Assembly: GCF_003634095.1 (NCBI RefSeq)
Contig: NZ_RBIR01000001.1
Span: 558,001-622,000, forward strand
Length of the DNA: 64,000 nt
Direction: 5' to 3'
DNA from: Arthrobacter oryzae
Lineage (GTDB): Bacteria > Actinomycetota > Actinomycetes > Actinomycetales > Micrococcaceae
The position numbers were made by a program, and so were the translations under genes. Under the pieces are notes generated by a model, which saw only the letters and a program-made list of their open reading frames with translations, was not told the origin of the DNA and did not search any database. This document shows, one piece after another, positions 25,556 to 34,464 of this stretch (its first letter is position 1; every line of letters begins with the position of its first letter).

Positions 25556-26524
25556 ATGACCATCCATCCCGAAATCGCCAAGATCCTTGCCACCTTGCCC
25601 GCACCCGATGGCTCCCCCCTGAACCCCGAGGCCATGCGGGCCGGCGAGGCCGCACAGGTAGCCCCGCTGGAGGAACGTCGCCCGCTGCACGCCGTCCAGG
25701 ACGCCATGGCAGTGACGGCGTCGGGAGAAGTGCCCGTCCGGATCTACACCCCGGTCGAAGCCGACGCGTACGGAGTGCTGGTGTACTTCCACGGCGGCGC
25801 ATTCTTTCTGGGCAGCCTGGAGACCCACGACCACGTGGCACGGGCGCTGGCCAAGGAGTCCGGCTACAAGGTCATTTCCGTCGGTTATCGTCTGGCCCCC
25901 GAGGCCGCATTCCCGGCTGGCCTCGACGACTGCTACGGGGTGGTCCGCTGGGCCGCCGCGCAGGGCGGCAGCCTGGGCTGGGACGGGAAGAACCTCGCCG
26001 TCGCGGGCGACAGCTCGGGCGGCAACTACGTGGCCGCCGTTACCGCGAAGGCCCACGACGACGGGTTCGCCTCCATCTCGCACCAGGTTCTGTTCTACCC
26101 GTCGCTGGACCTGGACTTCGACGTCAACCGCTACGCGTCGCTGCGAGAGAATGCCGAAGGATACGGACTGGAAACGGCGGCCCTGTTGCCGTTCAACGCC
26201 TTCTATCTTCAGAGCGGGGCGGATCCCGCGGATCCGCTGGTCTCCCCCATCAAGCGCATGGACCTCACCGGGCTGCCGCCGGCCTTGATCATCACTGCCG
26301 AGCACGACCCCCTCCGGGACGAGGGCGAGCTCTACGGCCTGCGCCTCAGGGAGGCCGGCGTCGACGCGGCCGTCAGCCGCTACGAACGGGCCAACCACGG
26401 CTTCGTCCAGAACTTCTCCTGGATTCCAGAGTTCTACGGGGCGATCGAAGAGACCGCCGCCTTCCTCAACGGGGGCGCTGGGCTCAAAGGCGGCGCAGGG
26501 CTTAACGGGGGCACGGCACAATGA
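25556..26524 (+). CDS. HSL-family alpha/beta-hydrolase (esterase)
   Basis: 322 residues from ATG 25556. The hormone-sensitive-lipase hallmark YFHGGAFF and the nucleophile elbow GDSSGGN are clear; the acid lies in TAEHDPLRDE and the histidine in ERANHGFVQ. Such esterases cleave short acyl esters or lactones. The C-terminus carries two nearly identical Gly-Gly-Ala-Gly-Leu repeats before Gly-Thr-Ala-Gln, an unusual low-complexity tail. Its stop overlaps the start of the MBL gene by 4 bases (ATGA). Confidence 0.9.
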   Translation: MTIHPEIAKILATLPAPDGSPLNPEAMRAGEAAQVAPLEERRPLHAVQDAMAVTASGEVPVRIYTPVEADAYGVLVYFHGGAFFLGSLETHDHVARALAKESGYKVISVGYRLAPEAAFPAGLDDCYGVVRWAAAQGGSLGWDGKNLAVAGDSSGGNYVAAVTAKAHDDGFASISHQVLFYPSLDLDFDVNRYASLRENAEGYGLETAALLPFNAFYLQSGADPADPLVSPIKRMDLTGLPPALIITAEHDPLRDEGELYGLRLREAGVDAAVSRYERANHGFVQNFSWIPEFYGAIEETAAFLNGGAGLKGGAGLNGGTAQ

Positions 26525-27489
26525 CCGAGTCAGTCGCCGTTCATCCCCTGGTCTCCCCGTGGGGCCGGTTCGGTCTCTACAGCTTCTTCATCGACGCCCC
26601 CGAGCCCGCCATCGTCGACACGGGGATCGCGACGTCGCCGGCCGAAGGGATGGTGCCGGCGCTGGAGGCGATCGGCCGCCGGATCGAGGACGTCCGCTGG
26701 ATCCTGCTGACCCACGGACATATCGACCACATCGGCGGCGCGTACGCCCTGTGGGAGCTCACCGGACGGCGAGCGCAGGTGGTTATCCATGAGGGCGACG
26801 CGCCCTTGCTGCGCTCGCGCCGGGCCCACGTGGATGAATACCTGTCCGGGCGGGCGCACTATCTGCATGACCCGGACGGCGAGGCGAAACTGACGGCGGC
26901 CACGGCCGCGGTCATCTCGGGCGAGATGGAGCCCACCCTGCTGGTGCGGGGTGGAGAGACCATCTCGCTCGGCGGCGACGTCACCGTCTCGGTCCATTCC
27001 ATTCCGGGCCATACCCCCGGTTCGGTCGCCTATGTCATCGACGGGCAAAACGGCGTCTTCGTCGGCGACGCCGTCCAGGTCCACGGTGCGGCAAACGGCT
27101 TCCCCGGCTTTGTGGACCCGGCCGGCTACCGCTCCAGCCTGCGGTACATCAGCGATGAGCTGCGTCCGCGGCATCTTTACCTGGGACACCCGTACCGCCG
27201 CGCGGACGGCACCCCCTACGGCGTGGAGCTCGACGCCGTTCAGGCCCGGGAAGCGCTTCAGGAGAGCCTGGCGATCGAAGCCCGTGTCAATAACGCGGCC
27301 TGTGGGTGCCTGGCTGCCGGGCTGCAGGAGACGGACTCGCCGTACTCGCCCTTCGCCCGTGTAGCCGAGGACCTCGGCTACGCCGGAGACCCCGGCCTGG
27401 AACCGTCCCCGTTCTTCACCACACTCCACGGCTACAGCACGAGCCTCGACCACTTGATAGACGATGAGGAGACAAGCACCCATGGATGA
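26521..27489 (+). CDS. Metallo-beta-lactamase-fold hydrolase
   Basis: 322 residues from ATG 26521. Metal motif THGHIDHIGG gives His65, His67, Asp69 and His70. Later ligands are the histidine in PGHTPGS, the aspartate in VGDAV and the histidine in YLGHPY. This complete set supports a binuclear zinc or iron hydrolase of the glyoxalase II/lactonase type. A C-terminal extension with CGCL and a Ser/Thr/Leu-rich end follows. It may open a lactone or split a thioester in the pathway. Its TGA overlaps the ATG of the next gene by 8 bases. Confidence 0.88.
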   Translation: MTESVAVHPLVSPWGRFGLYSFFIDAPEPAIVDTGIATSPAEGMVPALEAIGRRIEDVRWILLTHGHIDHIGGAYALWELTGRRAQVVIHEGDAPLLRSRRAHVDEYLSGRAHYLHDPDGEAKLTAATAAVISGEMEPTLLVRGGETISLGGDVTVSVHSIPGHTPGSVAYVIDGQNGVFVGDAVQVHGAANGFPGFVDPAGYRSSLRYISDELRPRHLYLGHPYRRADGTPYGVELDAVQAREALQESLAIEARVNNAACGCLAAGLQETDSPYSPFARVAEDLGYAGDPGLEPSPFFTTLHGYSTSLDHLIDDEETSTHG

Positions 27490-29245
27490 CTTCCAGTTAC
27501 TGGACGCAGGCGGGGAGAAGATTGCCGTCCGTAAGGACCTCCGGGTCCCGATGCGCGACGGCGTTGAGCTCGCCGCGGACGCCTACCAGGGCGTCGTCGA
27601 CAAGCCGCGCCCGGCGCTCGTTGCCCTGAGCCCCTACGGCAAGGAACTGCAGGCTCTGGCCCTGACCACCCCGCCGCAGCGGCGACCCAGCCCGATGTGG
27701 GACGGTTGCATTGAAGCCGGCGACATCGCCCGGATCGTCAAGGAGGACTACGTCCACGTTATCGGCGACCTGCGCGGTTCCGGGCACTCCGGGGGCGGGC
27801 ACATCGGCAATTACAACGCTGGAGGTGTCTCACTGGGCCAGGACGCGTACGACTTCATCGAGTGGGTCGCCGAACAGCCGTGGTGCGACGGCAACGTCGG
27901 CATGGTGGGCATCTCCTACTTCGGCTCCATGCAGGTGCTGGCCGCTGCCGAGCGCCCGCCGCACCTGAGGGCAATCTTTGTCTCCGGCGGCCACTACGAC
28001 TTCTACGAGACCACCTACCACGGCGGCGTCATGTGGTTCATGCCGCGCGCCGCCCGCGAGGGCCGAGGCGGCGACTCCGGCTGGGCGTTCACCGACGGCG
28101 TCAAGTCCCGGATGATCGAGACGTACTCCCCCGGGGAACTGAAGAAGCTCGTCACCAAGCGTCTGGAGGATCCCGACGTCGCCGCGTGGCCCAACCTGGT
28201 CCATGTCCTGAACTACCCGAAGAACCACGAGGCCTGGTTCGACATTGTGATGAACGAGCTGGATGGGGACTGGTACGAGGAGCGCAACCCCATCACGCTG
28301 GCACCGAACATCGACATCCCGGTGTGGGTACAGCTCGACCAGGGCCGAGGCTGGACCTTGGACGGCACGATCGAGCTGTTCAACGCACTGAAGGGACCGA
28401 AGAAGCTGGACATCGGCCCCTACCCGCCGATGCAGTCCCGCCCCTTTATTGAAGAACACGACAAGATGTTCCGGTGGTACGACTACTGGATCAAGGGCAT
28501 CGACAACGGTGTCATGGATGAGCCGGCCGTAAGCGTGTTCGTGGAGGGCTCCCGCGAGCTCGTGACCGCCGAGGAATGGCCGCCCAAGGATATCGAGTAC
28601 ACCTCCCTCTACCTGCGCCCGCGGCACAAGCTGTCCAGAGAGCCCGAGCTCATGGGCGCCGAGTACGCGGCCCCGGACGGTTTCTACCAGGCGCCGCTGA
28701 CGGTGACCGACAAGGTGGAGATCATCAGCTGGTCCACCCCCGCGTTCGAGGAGGACACGGAAATGATCGGCACCGGCGCCGCACACATCTTCGCCGAGAT
28801 CGACCAGCCGGACACCAACTTCATCATGCGGCTCTGGGACTATGCCCCCAACGGCAAGCGGCAGCTCATCACCAGCGGCTACCTCAAGGCCTCGCACCGC
28901 GAGCTCGACGAGCGCAGCACCGAAGGCAGCCCGGTGCACCCGCACACCCGCTCCGTTCCGGTGGAACCCGGGACGATCGAGGAGTACGTGCTGCGCCTCT
29001 ACCCGTTCGCGAACACCTTCAAGGCCGGCCACACGCTGACCGCAGAGCTGTCCAACGACGAGCCGCTGGCCGACGAGCACAACGCGCTGCTGCCGCCGGA
29101 CGCCTTCCACCTCCCAGTGGGCCGTCCCGTCACGCACAAGATCTACCGCGACGCCGCCCACCAGTCCCGGCTGGTCCTGCCATTCACGGCACGGTCCGCG
29201 GGCAAGCCTGCCAAAGGACAGGCAGGCAGCAGCCAGGCGGTCTGA
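27482..29245 (+). CDS. CocE/NonD-family hydrolase
   Basis: 587 residues from ATG 27482 with GAGGAGA upstream. N-terminal alpha/beta-hydrolase (residues 15-310) with VPMRDGVELAADAY, GDLRGSGHSGG and the nucleophile motif GISYFGSMQ, then a C-terminal jelly-roll (from about residue 385) with LRPRHKL and LYPFANTFKAGH, as in X-Pro dipeptidyl-peptidase, cocaine esterase and macrotetrolide (nonactin) hydrolases. No signal peptide, so cytoplasmic. It ends the plus-strand operon. Together with the preceding genes the operon encodes four different potential ester or lactone hydrolases, which is unusual redundancy. Confidence 0.88.
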   Translation: MDDFQLLDAGGEKIAVRKDLRVPMRDGVELAADAYQGVVDKPRPALVALSPYGKELQALALTTPPQRRPSPMWDGCIEAGDIARIVKEDYVHVIGDLRGSGHSGGGHIGNYNAGGVSLGQDAYDFIEWVAEQPWCDGNVGMVGISYFGSMQVLAAAERPPHLRAIFVSGGHYDFYETTYHGGVMWFMPRAAREGRGGDSGWAFTDGVKSRMIETYSPGELKKLVTKRLEDPDVAAWPNLVHVLNYPKNHEAWFDIVMNELDGDWYEERNPITLAPNIDIPVWVQLDQGRGWTLDGTIELFNALKGPKKLDIGPYPPMQSRPFIEEHDKMFRWYDYWIKGIDNGVMDEPAVSVFVEGSRELVTAEEWPPKDIEYTSLYLRPRHKLSREPELMGAEYAAPDGFYQAPLTVTDKVEIISWSTPAFEEDTEMIGTGAAHIFAEIDQPDTNFIMRLWDYAPNGKRQLITSGYLKASHRELDERSTEGSPVHPHTRSVPVEPGTIEEYVLRLYPFANTFKAGHTLTAELSNDEPLADEHNALLPPDAFHLPVGRPVTHKIYRDAAHQSRLVLPFTARSAGKPAKGQAGSSQAV

Positions 29246-29441
29246 TTCCGGCGGCCCGGACGATTCCGAGGGGTGCCGGGCGCGCTCCCTCCCGGTTGCA
29301 CCCCGGAAACACGCCCCGGGACGGGGGACGCGCCGGCCGATTGCGCGTGCCGGGCCCGGCAACTGGGCTGGAGCGCGGCTTCGACATCCAAATCCGACCA
29401 GAGCAGAATGAGCCGCGGGCGGTTGTGCTACATTTCGGCGC

Positions 29442-30152
29442 ATGATCTCGCACCCGGCAAACCATCAGACGGACGGGCCCGCCGCGGCCGCTATCGGGCT
29501 GCTGGCGAGGCAAGGCTACGACGCAACCTCCGTTGACGAGCTGGCGGACGCCGCGGGCATGAGCCGCAGCACGTTCTTTCGGAAGTTCGGGTCAAAGGAG
29601 GACGTCGTCTTCGCCGACCACGAGCGGATCCTGGCCCAGGTGACGGACCGCCTGGCGGAAACGACGCAGGAACCACTCGCAGCGATCGAGGACGCGGCGC
29701 TGCTGGTGTTCAATCACCACCTGCGGAACCGGACCACCTCGCGTGCCCGGTACGAGCTCATGCAGACCGTGCCTGCCCTCCGGGACCGGGAGCTGGTCAC
29801 GTCCCACCGGTACGAGCGGGCGTTCCTCCTGCACCTGGTCGATAACCTTCCAGACGGCGAGCATCGTGAATACAAGGCTGTTTCCTTCGCCGCCGGCGTC
29901 GTCGCCGTGCACAACGCCTTCCTGCGGCGGTGGCTCCGCTCCGCCCAGGACGTCCAGGAAGAGGCGGCGGCGGACCGTGAGAGGGTAGCGGCTCTCGCGG
30001 GTGAACTCCACGCCCTCTCCGGGATCTTCCGGCCGGCATTGCTGGATTCCGCGCCCGCCGCCCACCCTTCCCCGGCCGTCGTCGTCACTGTTCTGGCCGC
30101 GGGCGCGGACAAGGACGCAATCCTGCAGGCAGTCCGTGAGGCCCTGCCGTGA
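29442..30152 (+). CDS. TetR-family regulator of the acyl-CoA block
   Basis: 236 residues from ATG 29442. Helix-turn-helix at residues 14-60: AIGLLARQGYDATSVDELADAAGMSRSTFFRKFGSKEDVVFAD. The C-terminal half is helical, with a charged stretch and a short terminal domain (VVVTVLAAGADKDAILQAVREALP). It lies upstream of, and in line with, the acyl-CoA dehydrogenase operon, and a strong double palindrome fills the gap between them. It probably represses that operon and responds to an acyl-CoA or free acid. Confidence 0.85.
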   Translation: MISHPANHQTDGPAAAAIGLLARQGYDATSVDELADAAGMSRSTFFRKFGSKEDVVFADHERILAQVTDRLAETTQEPLAAIEDAALLVFNHHLRNRTTSRARYELMQTVPALRDRELVTSHRYERAFLLHLVDNLPDGEHREYKAVSFAAGVVAVHNAFLRRWLRSAQDVQEEAAADRERVAALAGELHALSGIFRPALLDSAPAAHPSPAVVVTVLAAGADKDAILQAVREALP

Positions 30153-30166
30153 ATCCCCGGCGCGTT

Positions 30167-30203
30167 GTGAAACTAAGTTCCTTGACGTGGAACTAAGTTT
30201 CAC
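30167..30203. promoter_or_regulatory. Double palindromic operator before the acyl-CoA block
   Basis: GTGAAACTAAGTTCC (30167-30181), TTGACGT, GGAACTAAGTTTCAC (30189-30203). The whole is an inverted repeat with one mismatch per arm, and each arm contains its own palindrome AACT-A-AGTT; the two centres are 20 bases apart, about two helical turns. TTGACG between the arms is a likely -35. This is the form expected for a TetR pair-of-dimers site. Confidence 0.75.
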
Positions 30204-30279
30204 TGCATCCTTAGTCAATGTGGTGTGAGCCACAGAACGTGGGCTGCCTAGGCCCGACGCCGAGACAGAGGACGAACAA

Positions 30280-31536
30280 TTGACGACGACGTCACCCCGC
30301 TCCGGGTTCATCGCGGCAGAGACCGCGACCGAGTTCCCGGCCGGCACCGTAGAACCTGATTACGTCCTGACCGAGTCCCTGGGCACTGACCCCGCGTCCG
30401 TGTTCGCCGGTATCAGCGACGACGACCGCGGCTACTGGGACCGTGCCCGCCACTTCGTGCAGAACGAGGTGCTTCCCGTAATAGACAGCTATTGGGAGCG
30501 CGCCGAATACCCGCTGCACCTGCTCAGGCGCCTCGGCGAACTGGACCTGCTGCGCGACGGAGTTCAGGTGGACGGGTTTGCCCCGATGAGCAGGATGGCT
30601 GCCGGCCTCGTGAACATGGAGATCAGCCGCGGCGACGGTTCCGTGGCGACGATGATCGCGGTTCAGGGCGGACTCGCCCTGCGGTCCATAGCGGAGTGCG
30701 GGTCCGCCGGGCAGAAGGAACGGTGGCTTCCGGCTGTCGCCACCGGCACCGAATTCGCCGCGTTTGCATTGACGGAGCCCACGCACGGCTCGGACGCGGT
30801 GGCCCTGGAATCCACGGCCACCGCCACGGACGGCGGGTTCCTTCTGAACGGCGAAAAGAAATGGATCGGCAACGGCTCCATCGGCGGAACGAGCGTGGTG
30901 TGGGCCAGGGGCGGGGACGGCCAGGTGCATGGCTACCTGGTTCCCCAGGACTCCCCCGGCTACACCGCCACGACGATCGAAGGCAAGCTGGCCTTGCGCG
31001 CCATCTGGCAGGCCCACATCCGGCTTGACAACGTTTTTGTGCCCCAGGAGAACGCCCTCCCGGGAGCACGGTCCTTCAAGGACACGGCGCGTGTGCTGCT
31101 GGCCACCCGGCTGGGCGTCGCCTGGTCCGCCGTCGGGCATGCCACCGCCTGCTATGAGACCGCAGTGCAGTACACCCAGCAACGCCTGCAGTTCGGCCGG
31201 CCGCTGGCCGCGTCCCAAATCGTGCAGGAAAGACTGGCCCGGATGCTCAGCGAGCTGGCAACGATGCAACTGATGGTGGTTCAGATGACCCGCCTCGACG
31301 AGGACGGCCTGCTTACCCCGGAACAGGCATCACTTGCCAAGTACACCTGCACCCGGACTGCCCGGGCGATTGCCTCCAACGCCCGGGATCTCCTGGGCGG
31401 CAACGGCATCCTGCTCGCCAACCGCGTGGCCAGGCACCTCGCCGACATCGAGGCCATCCACACCTATGAGGGCACCGAAACGATGCAGGCGCTGATCATC
31501 GCGCGCGGCATCACCGGCATCTCCGCCTTCGCCTAA
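30280..31536 (+). CDS. Acyl-CoA dehydrogenase, glutaryl-CoA dehydrogenase-like
   Basis: 418 residues from TTG 30280, with AGAGGA upstream. FAD-binding signature FALTEPTHGSD, substrate loop KKWIGNGSIGG and the C-terminal ARDLLGGNGILL and EGTETMQALIIARGITG, where the glutamate of YEGTETM is the catalytic base. The overall pattern is nearest to glutaryl-CoA dehydrogenases, but the arginine that reads the second carboxylate cannot be confirmed by eye. It oxidises an acyl-CoA to an enoyl-CoA. Note that no enoyl-CoA hydratase or 3-hydroxyacyl-CoA dehydrogenase gene is present beside it. Confidence 0.88.
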   Translation: MTTTSPRSGFIAAETATEFPAGTVEPDYVLTESLGTDPASVFAGISDDDRGYWDRARHFVQNEVLPVIDSYWERAEYPLHLLRRLGELDLLRDGVQVDGFAPMSRMAAGLVNMEISRGDGSVATMIAVQGGLALRSIAECGSAGQKERWLPAVATGTEFAAFALTEPTHGSDAVALESTATATDGGFLLNGEKKWIGNGSIGGTSVVWARGGDGQVHGYLVPQDSPGYTATTIEGKLALRAIWQAHIRLDNVFVPQENALPGARSFKDTARVLLATRLGVAWSAVGHATACYETAVQYTQQRLQFGRPLAASQIVQERLARMLSELATMQLMVVQMTRLDEDGLLTPEQASLAKYTCTRTARAIASNARDLLGGNGILLANRVARHLADIEAIHTYEGTETMQALIIARGITGISAFA

Positions 31537-31571
31537 CCGGCGCCGTGCCCGTCACCCCGAAAGGACTTCTC

Positions 31572-32768
31572 ATGAACCAGAACGAAAATATCCCTGTCAT
31601 CCTCGGCGGCGCCCGGACCCCCTTCGGCCGGTTCCGCGGCGGTCTCACGCCCTTCTCCTCCAGCGAACTGGGGGCCCACGCGATCCGGGCCGCGCTGGAC
31701 CGGGCCGGGGTCGCCCCCGATCAAATCGGTGCCGTGATCGTCGGCCAGGTCATCCAGGCCGGCGCCGGCCAGGGACCCGCGCGCCAGGCCAGCCTCGCAG
31801 CCGGAATCGGCTGGGACGTGCCGACGGTGACCATCAACAAGCTCTGCCTGTCCGGCCTCACGGCCGTCATCGACGCCGCCCGGATGATCCGTGCGGGGGA
31901 AGCCGACTTCATCGTCGCGGCCGGCCAGGAATCGATGACCAACGCCCCGCACCTTGTACCGGGGCTCCGCGCCGGCGTCGTCATCGGGGACGCCCCGATG
32001 CTCGACTCCCTGAACCACGACGGCCTGCAGGACCCGGTGAGCGGACAACTAATGGGCGCCGCCACCGATGCCGGCAACGCCGAGCGCGGCATCGGCCGCG
32101 CCGAACAGGACGCCGTCGCGGCCCGTTCCCATCAGCGCGCCGAAGCGGCCCGCGCCGACGGCGTGCTGGCGGAGGAAATCGCCCCGATCCAAGTGCCCCA
32201 GCGCAAGGGCCCCGCGGTGACCCTGGAGCACGATGAGGGGATCCGCCCGGACACCACCGCGGAGTCCCTGGCGCAACTGCGCCCCGCCTTCTCGAAAGAC
32301 GAAACGGCAACCATCACCGCAGGGTCTTCCTCCCCGCTCTCCGACGGCGCCGCAGCGCTGGTGATCGCCAGCAAGGCGGCAGCCGAGGCCGCAGGGCTCG
32401 AGTGGATCGCCGAAATCGGTGCCCACGGCCAGACTGCGGGGCCGGACGGGTCCCTGCATTCCCAACCCGCCCGTGCCATCGAACGGGCCCTCAAGCAGGA
32501 GGGCCTCACCGTCCAGGAACTGGATCTCGTCGAGATCAACGAAGCCTTCGCTTCCGTGCTCCTCCAGTCCGCCAATGACCTCGGCATCGACCCGGCCGCC
32601 ATTAACGCCGAGGGCGGGGCCGTAGCCCTCGGCCATCCGGTCGGAGCGTCGGGCGCGCGTTTGGTCCTGCACCAGGCTCTGGCCCTCAAGCGCCGCGGCG
32701 GAGGCATCGGCGTCGTCGCCCTCTGCGGCGGCGGCGGCCAGGGCGACGCCCTGATCCTGAAGGCATAA
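31572..32768 (+). CDS. Acetyl-CoA C-acyltransferase (thiolase)
   Basis: 398 residues from ATG 31572 with AAAGGA upstream; an in-frame start nine codons earlier is less likely. Catalytic cysteine in NKLCLSGL (about residue 88), ARTPFGRFRGG at the N-terminus, the histidine in GGAVALGHPVGASGAR and the second cysteine in ALCGGGGQGDA. It removes an acetyl unit from a 3-oxoacyl-CoA. It follows the dehydrogenase gene after 35 bases, and the ligase gene begins 23 bases after it. Confidence 0.92.
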   Translation: MNQNENIPVILGGARTPFGRFRGGLTPFSSSELGAHAIRAALDRAGVAPDQIGAVIVGQVIQAGAGQGPARQASLAAGIGWDVPTVTINKLCLSGLTAVIDAARMIRAGEADFIVAAGQESMTNAPHLVPGLRAGVVIGDAPMLDSLNHDGLQDPVSGQLMGAATDAGNAERGIGRAEQDAVAARSHQRAEAARADGVLAEEIAPIQVPQRKGPAVTLEHDEGIRPDTTAESLAQLRPAFSKDETATITAGSSSPLSDGAAALVIASKAAAEAAGLEWIAEIGAHGQTAGPDGSLHSQPARAIERALKQEGLTVQELDLVEINEAFASVLLQSANDLGIDPAAINAEGGAVALGHPVGASGARLVLHQALALKRRGGGIGVVALCGGGGQGDALILKA

Positions 32769-32791
32769 CCATCCCAACGAAGAAGCAGGCC

Positions 32792-34354
32792 ATGATCACC
32801 AACAACCCCGCAGACGGCTTCGCAACAATCTCCGTTGCAGCCATTCTGGCCGAATCCGCCCGAAGGACGCCGGAGAGCGTCGCACTGATCGTCGGTCAGG
32901 ACAAGACCACCTACGCCACGCTCTGGCGTGAGACCCGGGCCTACGCCGGGGCGCTCCGCGCGCGCGGCATCGGCCCCGGCGCTGCCGTCGCCGTCCTGAT
33001 CCCCAATGTGCCGGACTTCGCCCGGGTGTACTACGCCATCCTCTCCCTGGGAGCGATCGTGGTCCCGGTGCACGCCCTGCTCAAGGCGCGCGAAATCGAC
33101 TACGTGCTCCAGGACAGCGGCGCCCGGATGTTGATCTGCGCCGCCCCGCTGCTGACGGAAGGCGCTGCCGGTGCAGCCAGCGCCGGGGTCGATCTATTGA
33201 CCGTGATGGCGCCCGACGGCGGGGCCCTGCCGCGGCTGGAGGACGAGGCGGCCGAGTCCCAGCCAATCGACACCTACGTCCCCTGCCGGCCCTCGGATAC
33301 GGCGACCATCCTGTACACCTCCGGCACCACCGGCAAACCCAAGGGGGCCCTCGGCACGCACTTCGCCCTGGTGGAACAGACGTCCGTCCTGCTGACGTCG
33401 GTCATGGACTTCAAACCTGGCGACGTCCTCTTCGGCGGCCTGCCGCTGTTCCACACCTTCGGCCAGACCGTTGTGCTCAACGCCGGGCTGCGCGCCGGCG
33501 CGACCATCGTCCTGCTGCCCCGGTTCACCGGCGAGGGCGCACTCAATCTGTTGGCCGAGCACAACGTCAACATCTTCGTCGGCGTGCCGACCATGTATGT
33601 GGCGCTCCTGGAGGCGGCCAAGGCACTTCAGGTCCGGCCGGCCGCCCTGCGCTACGGCATCTCCGGCGGGGCATCCCTTCCGCTGGCCGTTATGGACAAG
33701 TTCCGCGACGTGTTCGGCGTGGAAATCCACGAAGGCTACGGTTTGACCGAAACATCCCCCGTCGCCGCGTTCAACCACGTCGGCGCACCACCCCGGCCGG
33801 GCACCATCGGGGTGGCGATTTGGGGCGTCGACATTGAAATTGCCCGCGCCGAAACGGTCGAGAGCATCGAGCTGCTGCCCCGCGGCGAACTTGGCGAGCT
33901 GGTGGTCCGCGGGCACCTCCTCATGAAGGGATACCTGAACCAGCCCGAGGCGACCGCCGAGGCGGTCGTCGACGGCTGGTTCCGCACAGGCGACCTCGGT
34001 ACCAAGGGCGACGACGGCTACCTGACAATCGTGGACCGCAAGAAGGACATGATCATCCGGAACGGCTACAACGTCTACCCCCGCGAGGTCGAGGAAATCC
34101 TCCTCACCCACCCGCAGGTCGTCAGCGCCGCCGTTTACGGCATCCCGCACGACGTCCACGGCCAGGAAATTGCGGCCGCGATCGTGCTTGATGCGGGAGC
34201 CACGGCCACCGAGACGGAGCTGATGGAGTTCGCTAGCGCGCAGCTCGCGGCGTACAAGTACCCGCGTGTCATCAGGCTGCTCGCCGAGCTTCCCCTCGGT
34301 CCCAGCGGAAAGATCCTGAAACGAACGCTGGCGGCCGAGCCGGTCGGGTCCTAA
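32792..34354 (+). CDS. Fatty acid/aryl-CoA ligase (ANL superfamily)
   Basis: 520 residues from ATG 32792. AMP-binding motif ILYTSGTTGKPKGA (about residues 172-185), the A5 motif EGYGLTETSP, the hinge TGDLGTKGDDGYLTIVDRKKD and the C-terminal GPSGKILKR with the catalytic lysine. It activates a carboxylic acid to acyl-CoA via acyl-AMP. The substrate pocket cannot be read reliably. It supplies the substrate for the dehydrogenase and thiolase encoded before it. The stop codon lies inside a 15-bp tandem repeat. Confidence 0.92.
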   Translation: MITNNPADGFATISVAAILAESARRTPESVALIVGQDKTTYATLWRETRAYAGALRARGIGPGAAVAVLIPNVPDFARVYYAILSLGAIVVPVHALLKAREIDYVLQDSGARMLICAAPLLTEGAAGAASAGVDLLTVMAPDGGALPRLEDEAAESQPIDTYVPCRPSDTATILYTSGTTGKPKGALGTHFALVEQTSVLLTSVMDFKPGDVLFGGLPLFHTFGQTVVLNAGLRAGATIVLLPRFTGEGALNLLAEHNVNIFVGVPTMYVALLEAAKALQVRPAALRYGISGGASLPLAVMDKFRDVFGVEIHEGYGLTETSPVAAFNHVGAPPRPGTIGVAIWGVDIEIARAETVESIELLPRGELGELVVRGHLLMKGYLNQPEATAEAVVDGWFRTGDLGTKGDDGYLTIVDRKKDMIIRNGYNVYPREVEEILLTHPQVVSAAVYGIPHDVHGQEIAAAIVLDAGATATETELMEFASAQLAAYKYPRVIRLLAELPLGPSGKILKRTLAAEPVGS

Positions 34355-34392
34355 AGACCGCATCCTAAAAGACCGCATCCTAAAAGACCGGG
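34350..34392. repeat. 15-bp tandem repeat across the ligase stop codon
   Basis: Three copies of CCTAAAAGACCGCAT (the first lacks one A, the third diverges at its end). The TAA stop of the ligase gene (34352-34354) lies in the first copy. Changes in copy number would not alter the protein but would change the spacing to the next gene. Confidence 0.85.
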
Positions 34393-34464
34393 CGGGCCGC
34401 CGGCGGCATACACGCGACTCCGCAGGCTCCACCGATGCATCGCCCCCAGACAAGGACTCCCGAC

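Noticed and set aside
27830..29443. Minus-strand frame of 537 codons
   Set aside because: Opposite the CocE/NonD gene, whose catalytic motifs are intact; the antisense product has no recognisable domain.
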